From positions 23,431,001 through 23,495,000 of the forward strand of contig NC_083390.1 of the NCBI RefSeq assembly GCF_031755915.1: 64,000 nucleotides of DNA, written 5' to 3'. The DNA is from Ziziphus jujuba (taxonomy: Eukaryota; Streptophyta; Magnoliopsida; Rosales; Rhamnaceae). The notes under the pieces were generated by a model. The model worked only from the letters and a program-made list of their open reading frames with translations, did no database searches and was not told where the DNA came from. Shown in pieces: positions 25,890 to 38,800 of the stretch (position 1 is the stretch's first letter; every line of letters begins with the position of its first letter). A program made the position numbers and the translations under genes.

Positions 25890-26475
25890 TAATTTCATCA
25901 TATATAACGTCAGTGTGTGGAATTCAATTGTGGGTATTGGGCATGCTCGGTTATTGTCACAGCTGATGAAAGTAATTCTTTGTTGCACTAGTGTTAATAT
26001 GAATAATTAGCATTGCATACTGCGTGTATATATATATATATCGTGTATTTGATGAATTTGTTGCCACTTGCCAGTCGGGCATTGTGCAATTGTTGAACTT
26101 CAAAATATATTCTCTTTTCACTTTGTTTTCGTCTAAGTTTTCTTGATGTCCATGGAATTCTAGCTTTCTGACTTCAACATACAAAATTAGTTTCATAGCA
26201 ACACAAAGTTTCTTTCAACACATTCATTCTATTCATCATGTTCTTCTCTTTTTGTGAGTTAAAGCGTCCTAGGTATTGGCTACATTATATTTGTCAGATA
26301 GAAGGTTGTAATATTTTCCTTTAGTTTGTGTAAAAACTTTTGGTACAATGTCATTGGATATGAAACATTTAGAAAAAGTGTGGGAGGAGGGTCTCGGAAA
26401 GGGTAACAGGGAGGTTATTTTTATTAGATGTAATTTCAGTTTTTTCCTATAATTATGTGTATAAACAATATGATG
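25890..26475. repeat. Duplicated segment R, copy 3 (native position in the leader intron)
   Basis: This is the third copy of the block at 5661 and 18706. Unlike the others it continues past TGTATAAACAATAT into unique sequence that leads to the coding exon at 27018, so this is probably the original location. Confidence 0.9.
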
Positions 26476-27017
26476 TTGCTACATCACCTCTAAATCCTGA
26501 TATAAATATTAAAAAAAAAAAAAAAAAAAGAAAAAAAAGAAAAAAAAGAAAAGATATAGTGAATCAATTGATAGTATACCATTATATTTTGTCTGTTAGA
26601 AGCAATTAATCATTTGTCAAGGTAGTTATGGTGTATAATATTTCATGTATCAAAGTTGCTTCTGCTTATAATGATTTTGATTTTCTGGCATAGAAAAATT
26701 GAAGCCAGAGATTTGCCCCTTTCCTGCTCCGGCTGCTACCTTCCGTAGCCTTTGGAGAACTATGTTTTAAAATAACTTGAGGGAATTTGTTTAACCACAT
26801 ACGCCCTTGCTATGTTACCCTTATTGTATCTTCTCTATGTCAGGAATGTTCTCAAGCAAGCATATAAATATGTGTCTGTTTAAACACTTTGCCTGCCAAA
26901 GCATTACATTTCTTAATCTGATATCGATTGCATTTTGCACCAAGCTGTTATATCTTCCATTTTGAGCATGAGATTGTACATAATTTCAGGTTGGCTCAGC
27001 AAGGACGGTGCATAACC

Positions 27018-27299
27018 ATGGTTCTTGATAGCATTTTATCTTCTCCTGTTCGGAGGTCGACATCATTCAGAAAGCAATTCTCTCAAAATGAATTGAGCTG
27101 GTCAGTCCTCCTCCAAAGGCATCGCTTCCTCTTAACAACCCTTGCAATTCTGACTTTCCTCTGCACCATTTATCTCTACTTTGCTGTCACCCTAGGAGGC
27201 ACTACATCATGTTCTGGGTTAACTGGAGCTCAAAAGGCATTGTGTCGTCTGGAGCAGGCAAAGACTTCAGTGACCAGAGGAAAGCTGAAAATTCTTTAG
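27018..27299 (+). CDS. Small single-pass membrane protein, 93 aa, plant-specific, unknown function
   Basis: One coding exon of 94 codons. A basic, Ser-rich N-terminus (ILSSPVRRSTSFRKQF) is followed by a hydrophobic segment at about residues 35-62 (FLLTTLAILTFLCTIYLYF) and a short C-terminal tail with a Cys pair and QKALCRLEQAKTSVTRG. This suggests a type II or tail-proximal single-span protein. The first Met follows an acceptor-like TTTCAG at 26985-26989. I recognise it only as a conserved small plant protein, placed like Arabidopsis At1g16170/At1g79660 (from memory) next to SERINC. The leader of this gene was duplicated together with NUDT3. Confidence 0.75.
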   Translation: MVLDSILSSPVRRSTSFRKQFSQNELSWSVLLQRHRFLLTTLAILTFLCTIYLYFAVTLGGTTSCSGLTGAQKALCRLEQAKTSVTRGKLKIL

Positions 27300-27804
27300 C
27301 ATTCAGATCACAATGTTCTATCCAATTTTTTCTTTTTCTTTTTTTTTTTTTAATGGTTTTTTGTTTTTGTTTTTGTTTTTTTCCTTTGTTTCTTCTTGTT
27401 TGTTCCTTTTTAATCTATGGGGGGTTGAAATTGATTAGAAAGAAAGGACACCTAAAGTATACTAGGTTCTTTGCTGCCTGCTTTTACATTTTATTTTTTG
27501 GTCATTTTGTAATTGTTAATGGGGGTTCTATTGATGTTGCTGGACTTACATTGTTGAAACACATATATCATATTTTGTAGCATGTAAACTATTGTAATGA
27601 CTTTAAAAATATTTATTTTCCTTATGAGCAAAAACTAATAATAATAATAATAATAATATTTTTGGATCTTATTGTACTGCGAGAAGGATTGCCACATTCT
27701 GAGACTATAGAGAGCATCTCATTGTCTCTGCGCATTGCTAACATTAACAAATGATTGCCAATTGATCTGTCATGTTGATATGGCCAAAAAAAAAAAAAAA
27801 AATG

Positions 27805-27899
<95 letters not shown>

Positions 27900-28821
27900 T
27901 TAGGATCTTTGTAAGCCGTATGACTTAACAAAAAATATTTTGGAGATTTAATTTTTCAACTGATCTATTAAGTAGATATCAAATAGTATGCTCTTCCAAC
28001 TTTGTACCACATTGATGGAGTCCAAATTTATATTGGGGATGTTTTTATTATCATAGACGGGGAGGAAAAAAAAAGGATTTTTACTTTTTTAGGATAATTT
28101 TAAACTTTCATTCAATTTACATCCTTCAAAACACCAAAAACCCATGGGAATATAACTCTTTTGGCTAGTAGTATTATGCGAGTGGGATTCCTTATTCTCG
28201 ATCAATTTGTTTTTTTTTTTTTTTTTTTTGGGTGAATTATTTTAACTTTGTTTTTTTTTTTCAACACAAAAAAAATTTATATTATATCTTAAATTACACC
28301 CAAAAAAAAAAGAAAAAAAGAAATAACATTAAAATTATGTATATTTGAATTTCAAGTTATAAAAACAGCAATCCACAATTCCACATATGCATTATTTGGA
28401 GATGCTCACAATTTTATAGGAGGTCTCATCTAACATGGCTATGAATGTTGTATAGTTTGTGCACAAATTTGTCGTCTATCAATTTTTTTAAGATAATAGA
28501 ACACATAAAAGTGTAAATATGTTAAAATAAATTCAGTGCACAAATTAAAAACGAGTCAAAACTTTAGAATTTTTTAAAAAAAAAAAATTAATTTTCCTTT
28601 CAACAAATTAAATTTTTTTTTAAAAAAGAAAAAGACAAAAAATTCAGTTTATTCCCCACAACTCGACCAGAATAGACTCACCGAGTCAGGAACCGATAAA
28701 GTGGGGGAAAAAGTCAGAAAAAGAAGGCGGATAGGAAAAGCAAAGTCTAGAGACTGGCATTTGGAAATTGGAATCAACGCCTTTGCTCTCAACTCTCCTC
28801 CAACATATTCGCCCTAACCAG
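27300..28821. other. Intergenic region up to the SERINC leader
   Basis: It holds the probable 3' UTR of the small gene, the long AT tract at 27808-27895, several T and A runs, and from about 28660 the SERINC promoter with a leader exon ending near 28821. The open frame around 27209-27580 is in T-rich sequence and looks like chance. Confidence 0.6.
27808..27895. repeat. (AT)n microsatellite, about 88 bp
   Basis: An uninterrupted AT dinucleotide run of about 44 repeats, the longest in the window. It is self-complementary and able to form a cruciform. Confidence 0.98.
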
Positions 28822-28982
28822 GTATCCAAAATCTCGATTAGGGTTTTTGTTTTAGCTAATATTCTTCTTTGTAAATTCTCTAAATATTGAATCTTTTATT
28901 AGGGTTTTCGAATTAACAATTTATTGTTTTTTGTTTATTCCGTTTCAATTGTGATAAATTTTTTTTTTTTTTTCAAATATAG
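28822..28982 (+). other. Probable leader intron of the SERINC gene
   Basis: A donor (CTAACCAG then GTATCC) and an acceptor with a long T tract (T15 then CAAATATAG) frame a 161-base T-rich intron. The 54 untranslated bases after it are followed by the ATG at 29037. Inferred from splice signals only. Confidence 0.5.
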
Positions 28983-29036
28983 AATTTGATCAGAATTTCG
29001 ATTTGCGATTAAAGAAGAAGAAAGAAGAAGAAGAAG

Positions 29037-29252
29037 ATGTGGGCAGCTTCTTGCCTGGCGTCGTGCTGCGCTGCTTGCGCTTGCGATGCATGCCGTACTG
29101 TGGTTTCGGGAATTAGCCGGCGATCGGCAAGGATTGCTTATTGCGGTCTCTTTGCGTTGTCTCTGATCGTCTCCTGGATTCTGCGTGAGGTCGCTGCTCC
29201 TCTCATGGAAAAGATCCCTTGTAAGTTTCAACCTTCTTTCTCAGTTTCCATG

Positions 29253-29307
<55 letters not shown>

Positions 29308-31929
29308 GTCTCTGTGTGTGTGTGTGTGTGTGTGTTTTTATGATTCTATGTTTTTATGTTTCAATTGGGTTTCTGAAGCAATGTATCTTTTTATTTGAGA
29401 TTGTTTATGACTGGAAATTTTAGTTTAGAGTTCAGTTCTAGATGGTGAAAGCAGTGATATTGCCGACATTTTAATTAGTTTTTCATGAACTTTCTTAGCA
29501 GTTTAGTCTTGGATATGTGTCATTGTTTTTGTTTGATATTGAACTGATTTTGGTATTTGTTTGTTGCAGGGATTAATCATTTTCATCAGACACCTAATAG
29601 AGAGTGGTTCGAAACGGATGCGGTGCTGCGGGTTAGCTTGGGGAATTTTCTATTCTTCACTATTTTGTCAATTATGATGATTGGAGTGAAAAATCAGAGG
29701 GACCCTCGTGATGGCATACACCATGGTGGATGGATGATGAAAATTATTTGCTGGTGCCTTCTGGTTATCTTTATGTTTTTCTTGCCTAATGAGATTATCA
29801 GTTTCTATGGTAAGATTTATTTATTTAAATTTTTATTGTTGTTATTTATTTTTTCACATCAGGTGATGATTTGTTTGGTTCCATGATTTTCTACCTTGAG
29901 CTTCATATGCTAGTATTGATAATTTATAAGCATGCATATAGTCGAAATCTTTGAGTTCTGTAGACATTTTTTGGTTTTGTAAAATGATATCAACTGTGGT
30001 TTTGTGGGGAGAGGTGACTGCATGTAGACTGAATGAGAATTTCTTACATTAGAAGAACTACCACTAATTTAGGTGTTCCAAAGCTGATAGCCCCCAACTT
30101 TATGTTTGCAGAGACAATTTCAAAGTTTGGATCGGGATTTTTTCTTCTTGTTCAAGTTGTCCTCTTGTTAGACTTTGTTCACGGATGGAATGACAAATGG
30201 GTTGGATATGATGAGCAGTTCTGGTAAGTTAAACTTCGGTTATTTTATTGTAGCTCTTCTGAATTGCTGTTTACAAAGTTTAGTTTTCTTCTCAATTTAT
30301 GTTTTAGTTCTTCAACCAGATTTTAACCTATCTTCATTTTCTATTTAGGTATGTGGCTCTGTTTGTTGTTTCACTTGTTTGTTACGTGGCAACGCTTGCC
30401 TTCTCTGGACTTCTTTTCCACTGGTTCACACCATCTGGACATGACTGTGGGATCAACATGTTCTTTATTGTCATGACTCTCATTTTCGTTTTCGTCTTTG
30501 CTATAGTTGCACTGCACCCTGCTGTAAGTTTTACAGATTCTTGTATCTTTTAAAATAAATAAAATAAAAAAAAAGCTGTGCATAATCTTCCCATGTGTGT
30601 AGAAATTTAATCTGTCAATCAGAAAGAAGAGAAAAAAAGTGAACTGATCTTGGATTATGTACCCACATCTATGATGTCTGTATGGATTATTCTTTTAATT
30701 TGCACGATTCTTAGGTTTGAGATTACTATTCTATGGATGTTCGTTTCTTTCACTTTAGTGATGTTTGGATCTAGAAGACAATTGCTTTACAGTTCAAGCT
30801 AATTGCTTGGACAAAATGTTACTGCATTCCTTCTGATGACCACATAAAGGTCTTTATTCTGGTCCCTTGCAGTTTTGGGGCACAATATGGTTATGTTATT
30901 GTGGCTGGTGGCGCTAATCTGATTCTCCTTGCAGTTGTAGCCATCATCAGTTTTTCTTTATTAATATTATTATTATTTTCAGTTAAAATTGAAAATATAA
31001 CTTGTATGTCATGTATTATGTTACTCTCTGTCTCTGAATTTTTGTTGTGGTAACTGCTTAGTCTTGTTATATACTTGGCATCTTATTGTTTTGTCAGCTG
31101 TTTAATAGCTTATGCGCTTACTTGGATAATTCCTAGTACAAGGTTCACAATGATTTTTCTTGACTCCATTATCTTTGTGATGCAAACAGATAGGTGGAAG
31201 CATTTTGCCAGCTTCAGTTATATCTTTCTATTGTACATACCTATGCTACAGTGCACTAGCCAGTGAGCCCAGGGAGTATGAGTGCAATGGTCTTCACAGG
31301 CATTCCAAAGCTGTTTCAACAGCAACGTTAACCTTAGGTTTGCTAACCACTGTTCTATCCGTTGTCTATTCTGCTGTCCGTGCTGGATCTTCTACAACTC
31401 TACTCTCGCCACCAAGTTCACCTCGAGCAGGTTAGTTTCAGAAAAATGTTTCAAGTACCCACTAAGAAATGTGTTTTTCATTTCCTTAAACAACAGCAAT
31501 TATGAATTTTGGTCATGATTGTTGTTTCCTTGATAAATTTTCATGGGAGGATAATGTTATTATGTTAGTGTTTAAAAACACTTGATATGATAATGCAATT
31601 CAATGAACTAATATTTTTCCGGTGTCTGTGGTGAAGGTGCTGGAAAGCCTCTGCTTCCATTGGACAGCAAAGCAGAAGAGCATGAAGAAAAAGAAAAGTC
31701 TAAGCCAGTATCGTATTCATATTCGTTCTTCCACATTATTTTCTCTCTGGCGAGTATGTACTCAGCAATGCTTCTGACTGGGTGGACAACCTCTGCTGGG
31801 GAGAGTGGGAAGCTGGTCGATGTGGGATGGCCATCGGTGTGGGTGAGGATTGTGACTGGGTGGGCAACAGCAGCTCTGTACATCTGGTCTTTGGTCGCAC
31901 CTACTCTGTTTCCAGACAGGGAATTCTAA
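29037..31929 (+). CDS. SERINC (TDE1) family multi-pass membrane protein
   Basis: Six exons (29037-29220, 29570-29809, 30112-30223, 30349-30523, 31190-31430, 31637-31929) give 414 residues, the normal length for plant members. The N-terminus has the family's cysteine cluster (CLASCCAACACDAC, residues 6-19). About ten hydrophobic segments follow, with conserved pieces such as GIHHGGWMMK, FVHGWNDKWVGYDEQFW, SILPASVIS, SEPREYECNGLHRHSKA and a C-terminal SLASMYSAMLLTGWT. SERINC proteins sit in endomembranes or the plasma membrane; they were first linked to serine incorporation into phosphatidylserine and sphingolipids, and animal members have lipid scramblase activity. The plant role is unclear. 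The Lys/Glu-rich loop at the start of exon 6 is cytosolic or lumenal and variable. The gene has the same neighbours (small membrane protein, RAD23) as its Arabidopsis counterpart, from memory. Confidence 0.93.
29253..29334. repeat. Compound (AC)n(AT)n(GT)n microsatellite in SERINC intron 1
   Basis: AC repeats, then about 18 AT repeats, then TCTGTCTC and GT repeats. The AC and GT arms are complementary, so the whole tract can fold into one hairpin. It lies 33 bases after the exon 1 donor. Confidence 0.95.
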
Positions 31930-34849
31930 GCCCTGCCTTAGCACCACCGCCAACTAATAAAAAGAATTTAAAAATCTCCAGTTGATAATGGGTGAGACTT
32001 GTTTTATGCTATTCGTGTGCTTATACGTACTGAAACTCCTTTGTAAATAGAAACGTGTGTCGACTCTTATAATATTGCTAAATTGTCTTGAGAAGATTAT
32101 ATGCAAGGCTTGAGAAAATTATGTATAAGGCGCTACACATTAATTTTCTTTCTACAGTAATATTGTGGTTTTATGGATGGATTATTATGTCAAAATTAAT
32201 TTTATTTCTACAGTAATATCGTGGTTCTATAGATGGGTAAATACTTCAAAATTTTCATCCTGTTGGCTGTTTTTACCTTGTAGAGAAGATCATATATAAT
32301 TTTGTGAAAATATGAGGGAGATAAGCAGCTTTAATTTACTTAGTGAACTATAATTAAAAACAAGTTGACAGTTTTGAGTAAAATGCTGGAGAATGGATTC
32401 AACTTCTATGCACAATATTGAAAATCATCGCCAATAACTATATGATTCGTCTAAAAGATCATGGATTGATTCCTGACTTGTGTAACGAAACAAATCATAG
32501 GAATGTGAACGTTCTGTGAGGAAACAAAACCAAAAACTATTGAGCAGTCTTTATGCAATCATCATTTGTTTGTGATTTGTAGCACGAATCACAAGAAAGT
32601 ATGAAGTTATGTAAAGTTATTTATGGTCAATTCAATTCTAATCTAGAGACTCGAATTCACGACCTCAAGGGATGTGAGAGCTACATCACTTGCCAACCTT
32701 GTCAATTGCTTTGAGTTTGTGTTTTAAGGAATTGTAAACAGAAAGCAAATTGCAAAAACTAAAATAACGAGGTGCAATTAGCAAAAGCATAACAGCGACA
32801 ACAGTACTTTATCATCATTAATTTTTTTGCCGGTCAAATATACATATGCTTAGTTATTTATATAACATATATAATCATTACTGGTATAATTCCTATTGTC
32901 ATTTAGCAATTTAAATAGTCATGTATTAAAATTAATTTTTCTAGATTAGATTTTTAAAATAGAAAATTAATTTATAATCGAATGGATCCAACTTGCAATT
33001 TTTATATCAGCAATAGTTTCACTTGTGATCGTTATCATTAGTTACAAATAGCAAATCTCATACTTTCACACTTTAAAACTATATATTTTCCCTATAAATT
33101 CTGTTAAACTTGATATCACCATGTGAAGGATGGCAAAGGGTTGTTGTGGTTGCATAATATTTCTTCTCACAACTCCAACGCTCAAAATTTTGAAAACATT
33201 TTAGTCATTTAATAATTAGTGATTAATTAAAACAACAATCAGCTTGCAATATATTATAGCTGAAATAAAAATGTCATTTGATTCAAGTATCTGGTTGTGC
33301 TTGGAATAATTAATTTAGAGAAAAAATAAAAGTGTACTCCTATGTACATTATTACAAGTGAATACATGGCATTTTAAGAGTCTTGCTCCTAATTCTTTTT
33401 CTCCTTCGTCTTCTCCTGAGGTCTTCTTTCACCTCCAGCCTCCTCTTTGGCTTAAAAATAGAGATAGAAGATCATCATCTATATAATTTGTTTCATTTAC
33501 TTTCGAATGTCAATTTTGAAAAAAACAAAACAAAACAAATTGCACAATTTATTATGCATAGATGAAAAAGATGACATGCGTGGATATGTGGATTCAAAAA
33601 AGTAATGCATAAATGTATAAAAACCTGTATTTGTCAACAATATGTATCATCTATCACTTCTTCTCTCTCTCTCTCTCTCTCTCTCTACACCACTACTCTA
33701 CTACATTCTCTTTCTAATATCTCTTTCATTACTCTTGGTGATCACTCTAGAACTTTATTTTATGCTATTGAAATGGGTTTAAAAAAAAAATTTTGGTTTG
33801 TTTAGCCATCAATATTTTATGAAATTAAGAACTCACGTCCCAAAACATTCCACATTAAAAAAAGGTAAAAGACACTGTTTTTCAGCTCTTTATTGAAGAT
33901 AATTTGGCACTGTTTTTGTTTCTTTCCTAAAGAAATTTTTTTTACATACTTTCAAAGTTTTATAAAAATTTATTGACATCTTTAAGGTTTGAAAAATTAT
34001 CACTTATATTTTTAAAATTTGAAAAAATCGTCATTTAAGCCTTTGGGTTGATTTTTGAGTATATGCGTTCATGAATTCTTTATTTTACCCCTTATTTATA
34101 TTTCAAAATAAATATCAAAACTTTATTTTATGTTATTTTTATATAATAAAATATGTTAAAAATTGTAAGCATTTTTTAATCACATTATTTATCATCATAT
34201 AAATGAAATTTGTATCAAATGATCATTTTTAATGTATAATATTATAAAGTAAATATAAGAATAATAATGTGATATTTATTTTGACACATAGTAATAAAAT
34301 GGATTTTCTCCTAAATTAAAATTTTATCAAAATTCAACTTCTAAGATTGTAAATGATAATTATCAAAACTTTGAGGGATAAATAATATTTTTTCAAACCT
34401 CAAGGAGCAAATGAATTTTTCCTTCTTTTCTATTTATTTATTTAATTTTGTTCGATTCTCTTTATGATTCAGTTTTTTTTTTTTTAATTTTTAAAAGTTA
34501 ATTAAGGATTTCTATCAATTATTTATATATTAAAAAAAAAATTTGAGTTAACCAGGGCGGTTCGTTAGTTTGTACGTCCACAATCAGCCAAACAAGTTTT
34601 TTTATTAAAAATTCATTACTTCCATGAAATGTGACTTCTGGTCGCCATATAAAGCCAATAAACCAATGAAGTATATGAATAGAAAAAAAATCCTTTAACT
34701 CAAACTAATTTATATTGCATTTTAAATGAAGACAGATTAAAGTATTTATGTTTAATATATAAATATAGCCATTTTTATTAAAATTCTTTTACAAGCAGAG
34801 TATGAATATTTAACTTATACCGAACTTCTACATGAAGGAATATACATAC

Positions 34850-34882
<33 letters not shown>

Positions 34883-35876
34883 AGAACTTACAAATTAGTT
34901 TTGATAACTTACTTTAAATTGGTTTATTTTTTTCCACTGCTCTTGATGGTGTTCCAATCTTATATATATTTTTTCCTATACAACAGTTATATATCATTTT
35001 TCTTAATTAGAATAAATTTTTTATTGTTGAAATTCATTATATTTTGTACGCTTCTTGTATCTATTAATATGTTAACGATAAACGTATCCAAAGGGTAACT
35101 CAAGGTACAAACAAAGAAAGCCACTGGTCACAAATTGAACAATTAACATCTGGAATTATAAAAATGAACTTAAGCTTGCAATTTTATTTTTTTTTTAATT
35201 TTTTCTGAGCGAGCCATAGCACTGAATTTTGAATCAAACAAATTACATCAAAATTCTGCATTTGTTGACTAAAATAGTATTATACTGTTTATAATATAAG
35301 ATTATGTTTTGTTAAAAGATAACTAAACCATTTTTTTTTTTTGTTTTTTCTGGGGGTTCCAATAATTAGCTACTCAGAGTATTGATCTGTAACCGTTATC
35401 AAAGGGGTGTGAGTCACAAATTCTCTTTTGAAACCAATCACAAAAAAATAATAATAAATAAATAAATAAATAAAATTATGTCAGAATGAATTGATTTAAT
35501 AATTTAAAATGTTTACAAGAAAAATAAAAAGAAACATAAAAACAGAAGACAGAAAACGTAACAATACTAACAAACTTTCCCCGTTGTCAAGATTGGATTC
35601 TAGATATCCAATCTGTTTCAGTGCCTGAGCCAACCATCAACAAGTTAATCTTTCACTATAACAACTTTAATTATCCACAAAACAAACAAAGCTTAGCTAG
35701 GAAAAAAATTCTCGAAACAGACTAAGAAGTTTCATCTTAGCAAAATTAATTTTCATAATATCATTATTAGAATACATACTCTATTCAAAACACTATCCTA
35801 GTAAAGAAACGGAAAAGAGAAAAACGGATCCAAAAATAAAAAAACTATGAATCCAGTGGGAGGTAAAAATCATCAT
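31930..35876. other. Gene-poor AT-rich spacer between SERINC and RAD23
   Basis: About 3.9 kb without a supportable gene. It holds the 3' UTRs of both convergent genes, a CT run at 33659-33686, a fold-back element at 33964-34422 and AT/GT tracts near 34853-34882. A CTCGAATTCACGACCTC segment near 32650 resembles a reversed tRNA-derived SINE B box but is too short to call. The open frames here are AT-rich and unconvincing. Confidence 0.6.
33964..34422. mobile_element. Fold-back (MITE-like) element with ~75-bp imperfect terminal inverted repeats
   Basis: The left end (33964-34050) reads AAAAATTTATTGAC..., AGGTTTGAAAAATTATCAC..., TCATTTAAG. The reverse complement of the right end (about 34345-34422) reads AAAAATTCATTTGC..., AGGTTTGAAAAAATATTAT..., TCATTTAC in the same order. 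The ~300-bp interior is AT-rich and non-coding. Size, AT richness and long inverted ends suit a non-autonomous DNA transposon. A target-site duplication could not be fixed by eye and the superfamily is unknown. Confidence 0.55.
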
Positions 35877-38800
35877 TCAATCCTCAAAATCTCCAGCGTT
35901 CTCCAATAGATAGTTCGCCGCCAGTTCTTCGTTGCGATCACATGCCAAAAAGGCTTCAATCACCAAGGCTCTATCAAATCCCATTGCCTCAAGCTATACA
36001 AAGGAATATATACCAAAGTAATTAGAAAAATGAATGCAAAAGAGAGAGAGAGAGAACAGATACTCATACTCGTTCAATGGCTTCCTGTTCTGCTGGGGTG
36101 ACATTGATGGCATGAGGCATATCTTGCTCAGGTTGATCAAATATGTCACTGGAAGAGAATATATATGATTCAAAAGTCTATATAGAAAGAAAAATAAAAA
36201 TAAGAGCATTTGATGTTTGTGAGGGGGCATTCCCTTTCGTTTAATTGACAACAGAATGAACAAGCAGCACATGAACATGGACAGATATATGCAGTTTTGG
36301 AAATAAACTCATTAAGTGCTAATGATGGCCAAATGAATTACATGATTGATGTTGTTCTCCACAGTTTTCTGAAAACTAGGATTCAAGCCAACAAATCTCT
36401 TATATCCAGATTAAGCAGCCACACGTAAGATAATGCAATTGAAATACGATAATGACTTCTAGGATTTCCATTGATAAAATAAATAACCACCACACGATTC
36501 ACCGTTTGTTTAAAAAAAGAACAGAAGTAAATAAAAGTTGTCTGCTCACCCTTCAGAACCCTCGACAGGTTCATTTATTAACTGAAGGAACTCTGTATGG
36601 TGTTCCTGAATTAATCTTAAAAGATTAGGGTTTTGCTTTCCAAGCTCTTGAAGCATGGGCTGTAACAAACACAGCATCAGAAACTAAGAAACTAGAGAAA
36701 ACCATCAGAATTCAAGTGCAAGAGAACAAAAGAATTCAGACCTGTAAAATCTGGGGATTGGCTTGCACCATTGCTCGTAGTGCTTGAAACTGAAATGTAA
36801 AATATTAGACCAAACATCATTCATTGGTCGGTACATGAATTATTCAAGCACAATCTCTTTCTTGCTCCAACTATTTTATAAGCGTCTTGAAGGAACAGAA
36901 AAATATTATAGCAGAAACTCCACCTGTGGATTGGTCCTGAGGAAATCAAGAGATCCAAGTCCACCAGCACCAGCACCAGCTCCAGCACCTGCAAGTGTTT
37001 CCTGGAATATCCTGACCTCAGTTACATATACGTACAAGTTAATGAGAGGTGAATCCAAAGTTCAGTTATACCTGAGGAAACATATTCAAGGGTGCTGAGT
37101 TAGGTGCTCCAGAGGTAGGAACAGCAGTGTTTACACCTGTTTCAGCTGCCTGACCTTCAGGGAAACGAGCCACCGGCACTGCAACTTCTGCTGCTTCAGG
37201 AATACCCTGGGAGATAAAACATCAATACCTAAGCCAGACAAACATAATAGTAGAAGCTTTGTTACTTTAGACATACAGAGTACAAGTAATCCACTGCTCG
37301 TTCTGGGTTGTTATAAGCTGCTCGGAGTGCTCGTGTAACTGTATCTCTGTCCCAATTTCCACCACCCATATCCATTATTTGCTGGATTGTCTGCTCAAGA
37401 TTATTCCCAGCAACTAAATTGGAAGCAGCTTGACCATATGTATCTGTTTGTACGCTGAAACAAAAATATAATACCATTTCAATCATTGCAACACTTAAAC
37501 AACATAAGGCAGAATCCAAATTATGTATTTTCTAATTAGAATAAACCAGTGGAAGAGGAGAAATATCAGATGTTAACATCACTATAACAAAATTTCATTT
37601 TCTTGCCACACAAAACTAATAAATAAAAATGTGTAAAGATCTGTAACAAATAAACATCTGTAAGGATTATTTGCAAAATTCAGATTAGAGCAGTGACATA
37701 TCACATTCAAGAGTTCCATTACGTGGTTCATCATGGTCAATTCATCTGAGGAAATAGTAATTGATGTAATCCAAATTTCCTGTTTAAGCTTGATTCCAAC
37801 CTGTCTCCAAGCCCTTCCCCCATCCAAAGCTCTTTTCAAACTTACTGTCATTAAATCCTTACAGTCATCGAAAGCTCTTTTTCGCATATTATGATACGCC
37901 TAGTAACTAATTATTTAAAAAATAATAATAATAATAACTAAAAAATACATGTAGCAGAAGACAGAGGGAGGAAGATTAAAGAAAGGGTGAGTAAAGGCAA
38001 GGTAGAAGGGAAGACAAAAGCAAGTGGAGAGATAAGAAGCGGAGGCAGAAGAGTAAAAGGAAAAGAATAAAAGCAGAGGGGGTCCAATTAAAGATGGTTC
38101 AACTCTTAACTATCTCGACAAAAACAAGTTTCATCACCAAATCATTCACAACAAATTGCGATGTAAAATCATTATAAATACAGAAACATACTCAGTAGTG
38201 TTTGAAGCAGCTGTGGTGCTCTGTGGAGGCCTGCACAATAATACATATCTCAGATCTAATATTAGCTAATCCAAAGACCAGATACAAATTGGAAAAAAGA
38301 AAAAGAAAAACAGAATTGAAAGGGTGGTTTTCAAGTAAACTCACGGTGCTTCAACACGCGTCTCAGGTGCAGCAGTAGAATTTGAAGTGGGTGGCGTTGT
38401 AGGTGTATTTGTAGGAGCAGGCTGTCAAATATAGGTACAATATAGTTAATACACATATAGCATAGGAAGTAGAAGATGATGCTAGGGGATATGTAAGAAC
38501 AGTACCTGCGCGGACGAGGTCCCTGCTGAGCCTACTGTTTTACTCTGTAAAAATTGCAAAAGGAAGTAAGAAAATTTTCAAACAAAAGTGAAGAATAATG
38601 ATTTTAGGAAAGGGCTTATGAAATACAGTCCACAGAAAAAGTGAGGATTTCTAAAAAAAATTATAAAAATATGGTTAATGTTCACAGTTAAGTTGTTTTC
38701 TTCGAGATTTAATTACATAATTGCATAGACAAATCATCTCATCATGGGGAAAAAAATGCAATTGTCGGTAAATTTTCTCAAGAATTACTCCAAAGTATTC

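Noticed and set aside
27209..27580. Phe-rich frame overlapping the end of the 93-aa membrane protein
   Set aside because: It comes from T-runs in the 3' UTR and has no family features.
28600..28780. Plus-strand tRNA or small RNA gene before SERINC
   Set aside because: The GC-richer stretch does not fold as a cloverleaf and is better explained as the SERINC promoter and leader.
32640..32700. SINE or tRNA fragment suggested by CTCGAATTCACGACCTC
   Set aside because: Only a B-box-like stretch is visible. No A box, no poly(A) or T tail and no flanking duplication were found.
37582..37887. Minus-strand frame in the RAD23 intron between exons 5 and 6
   Set aside because: It has no similarity to RAD23, and the flanking exons join in frame without it. 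It is probably chance.
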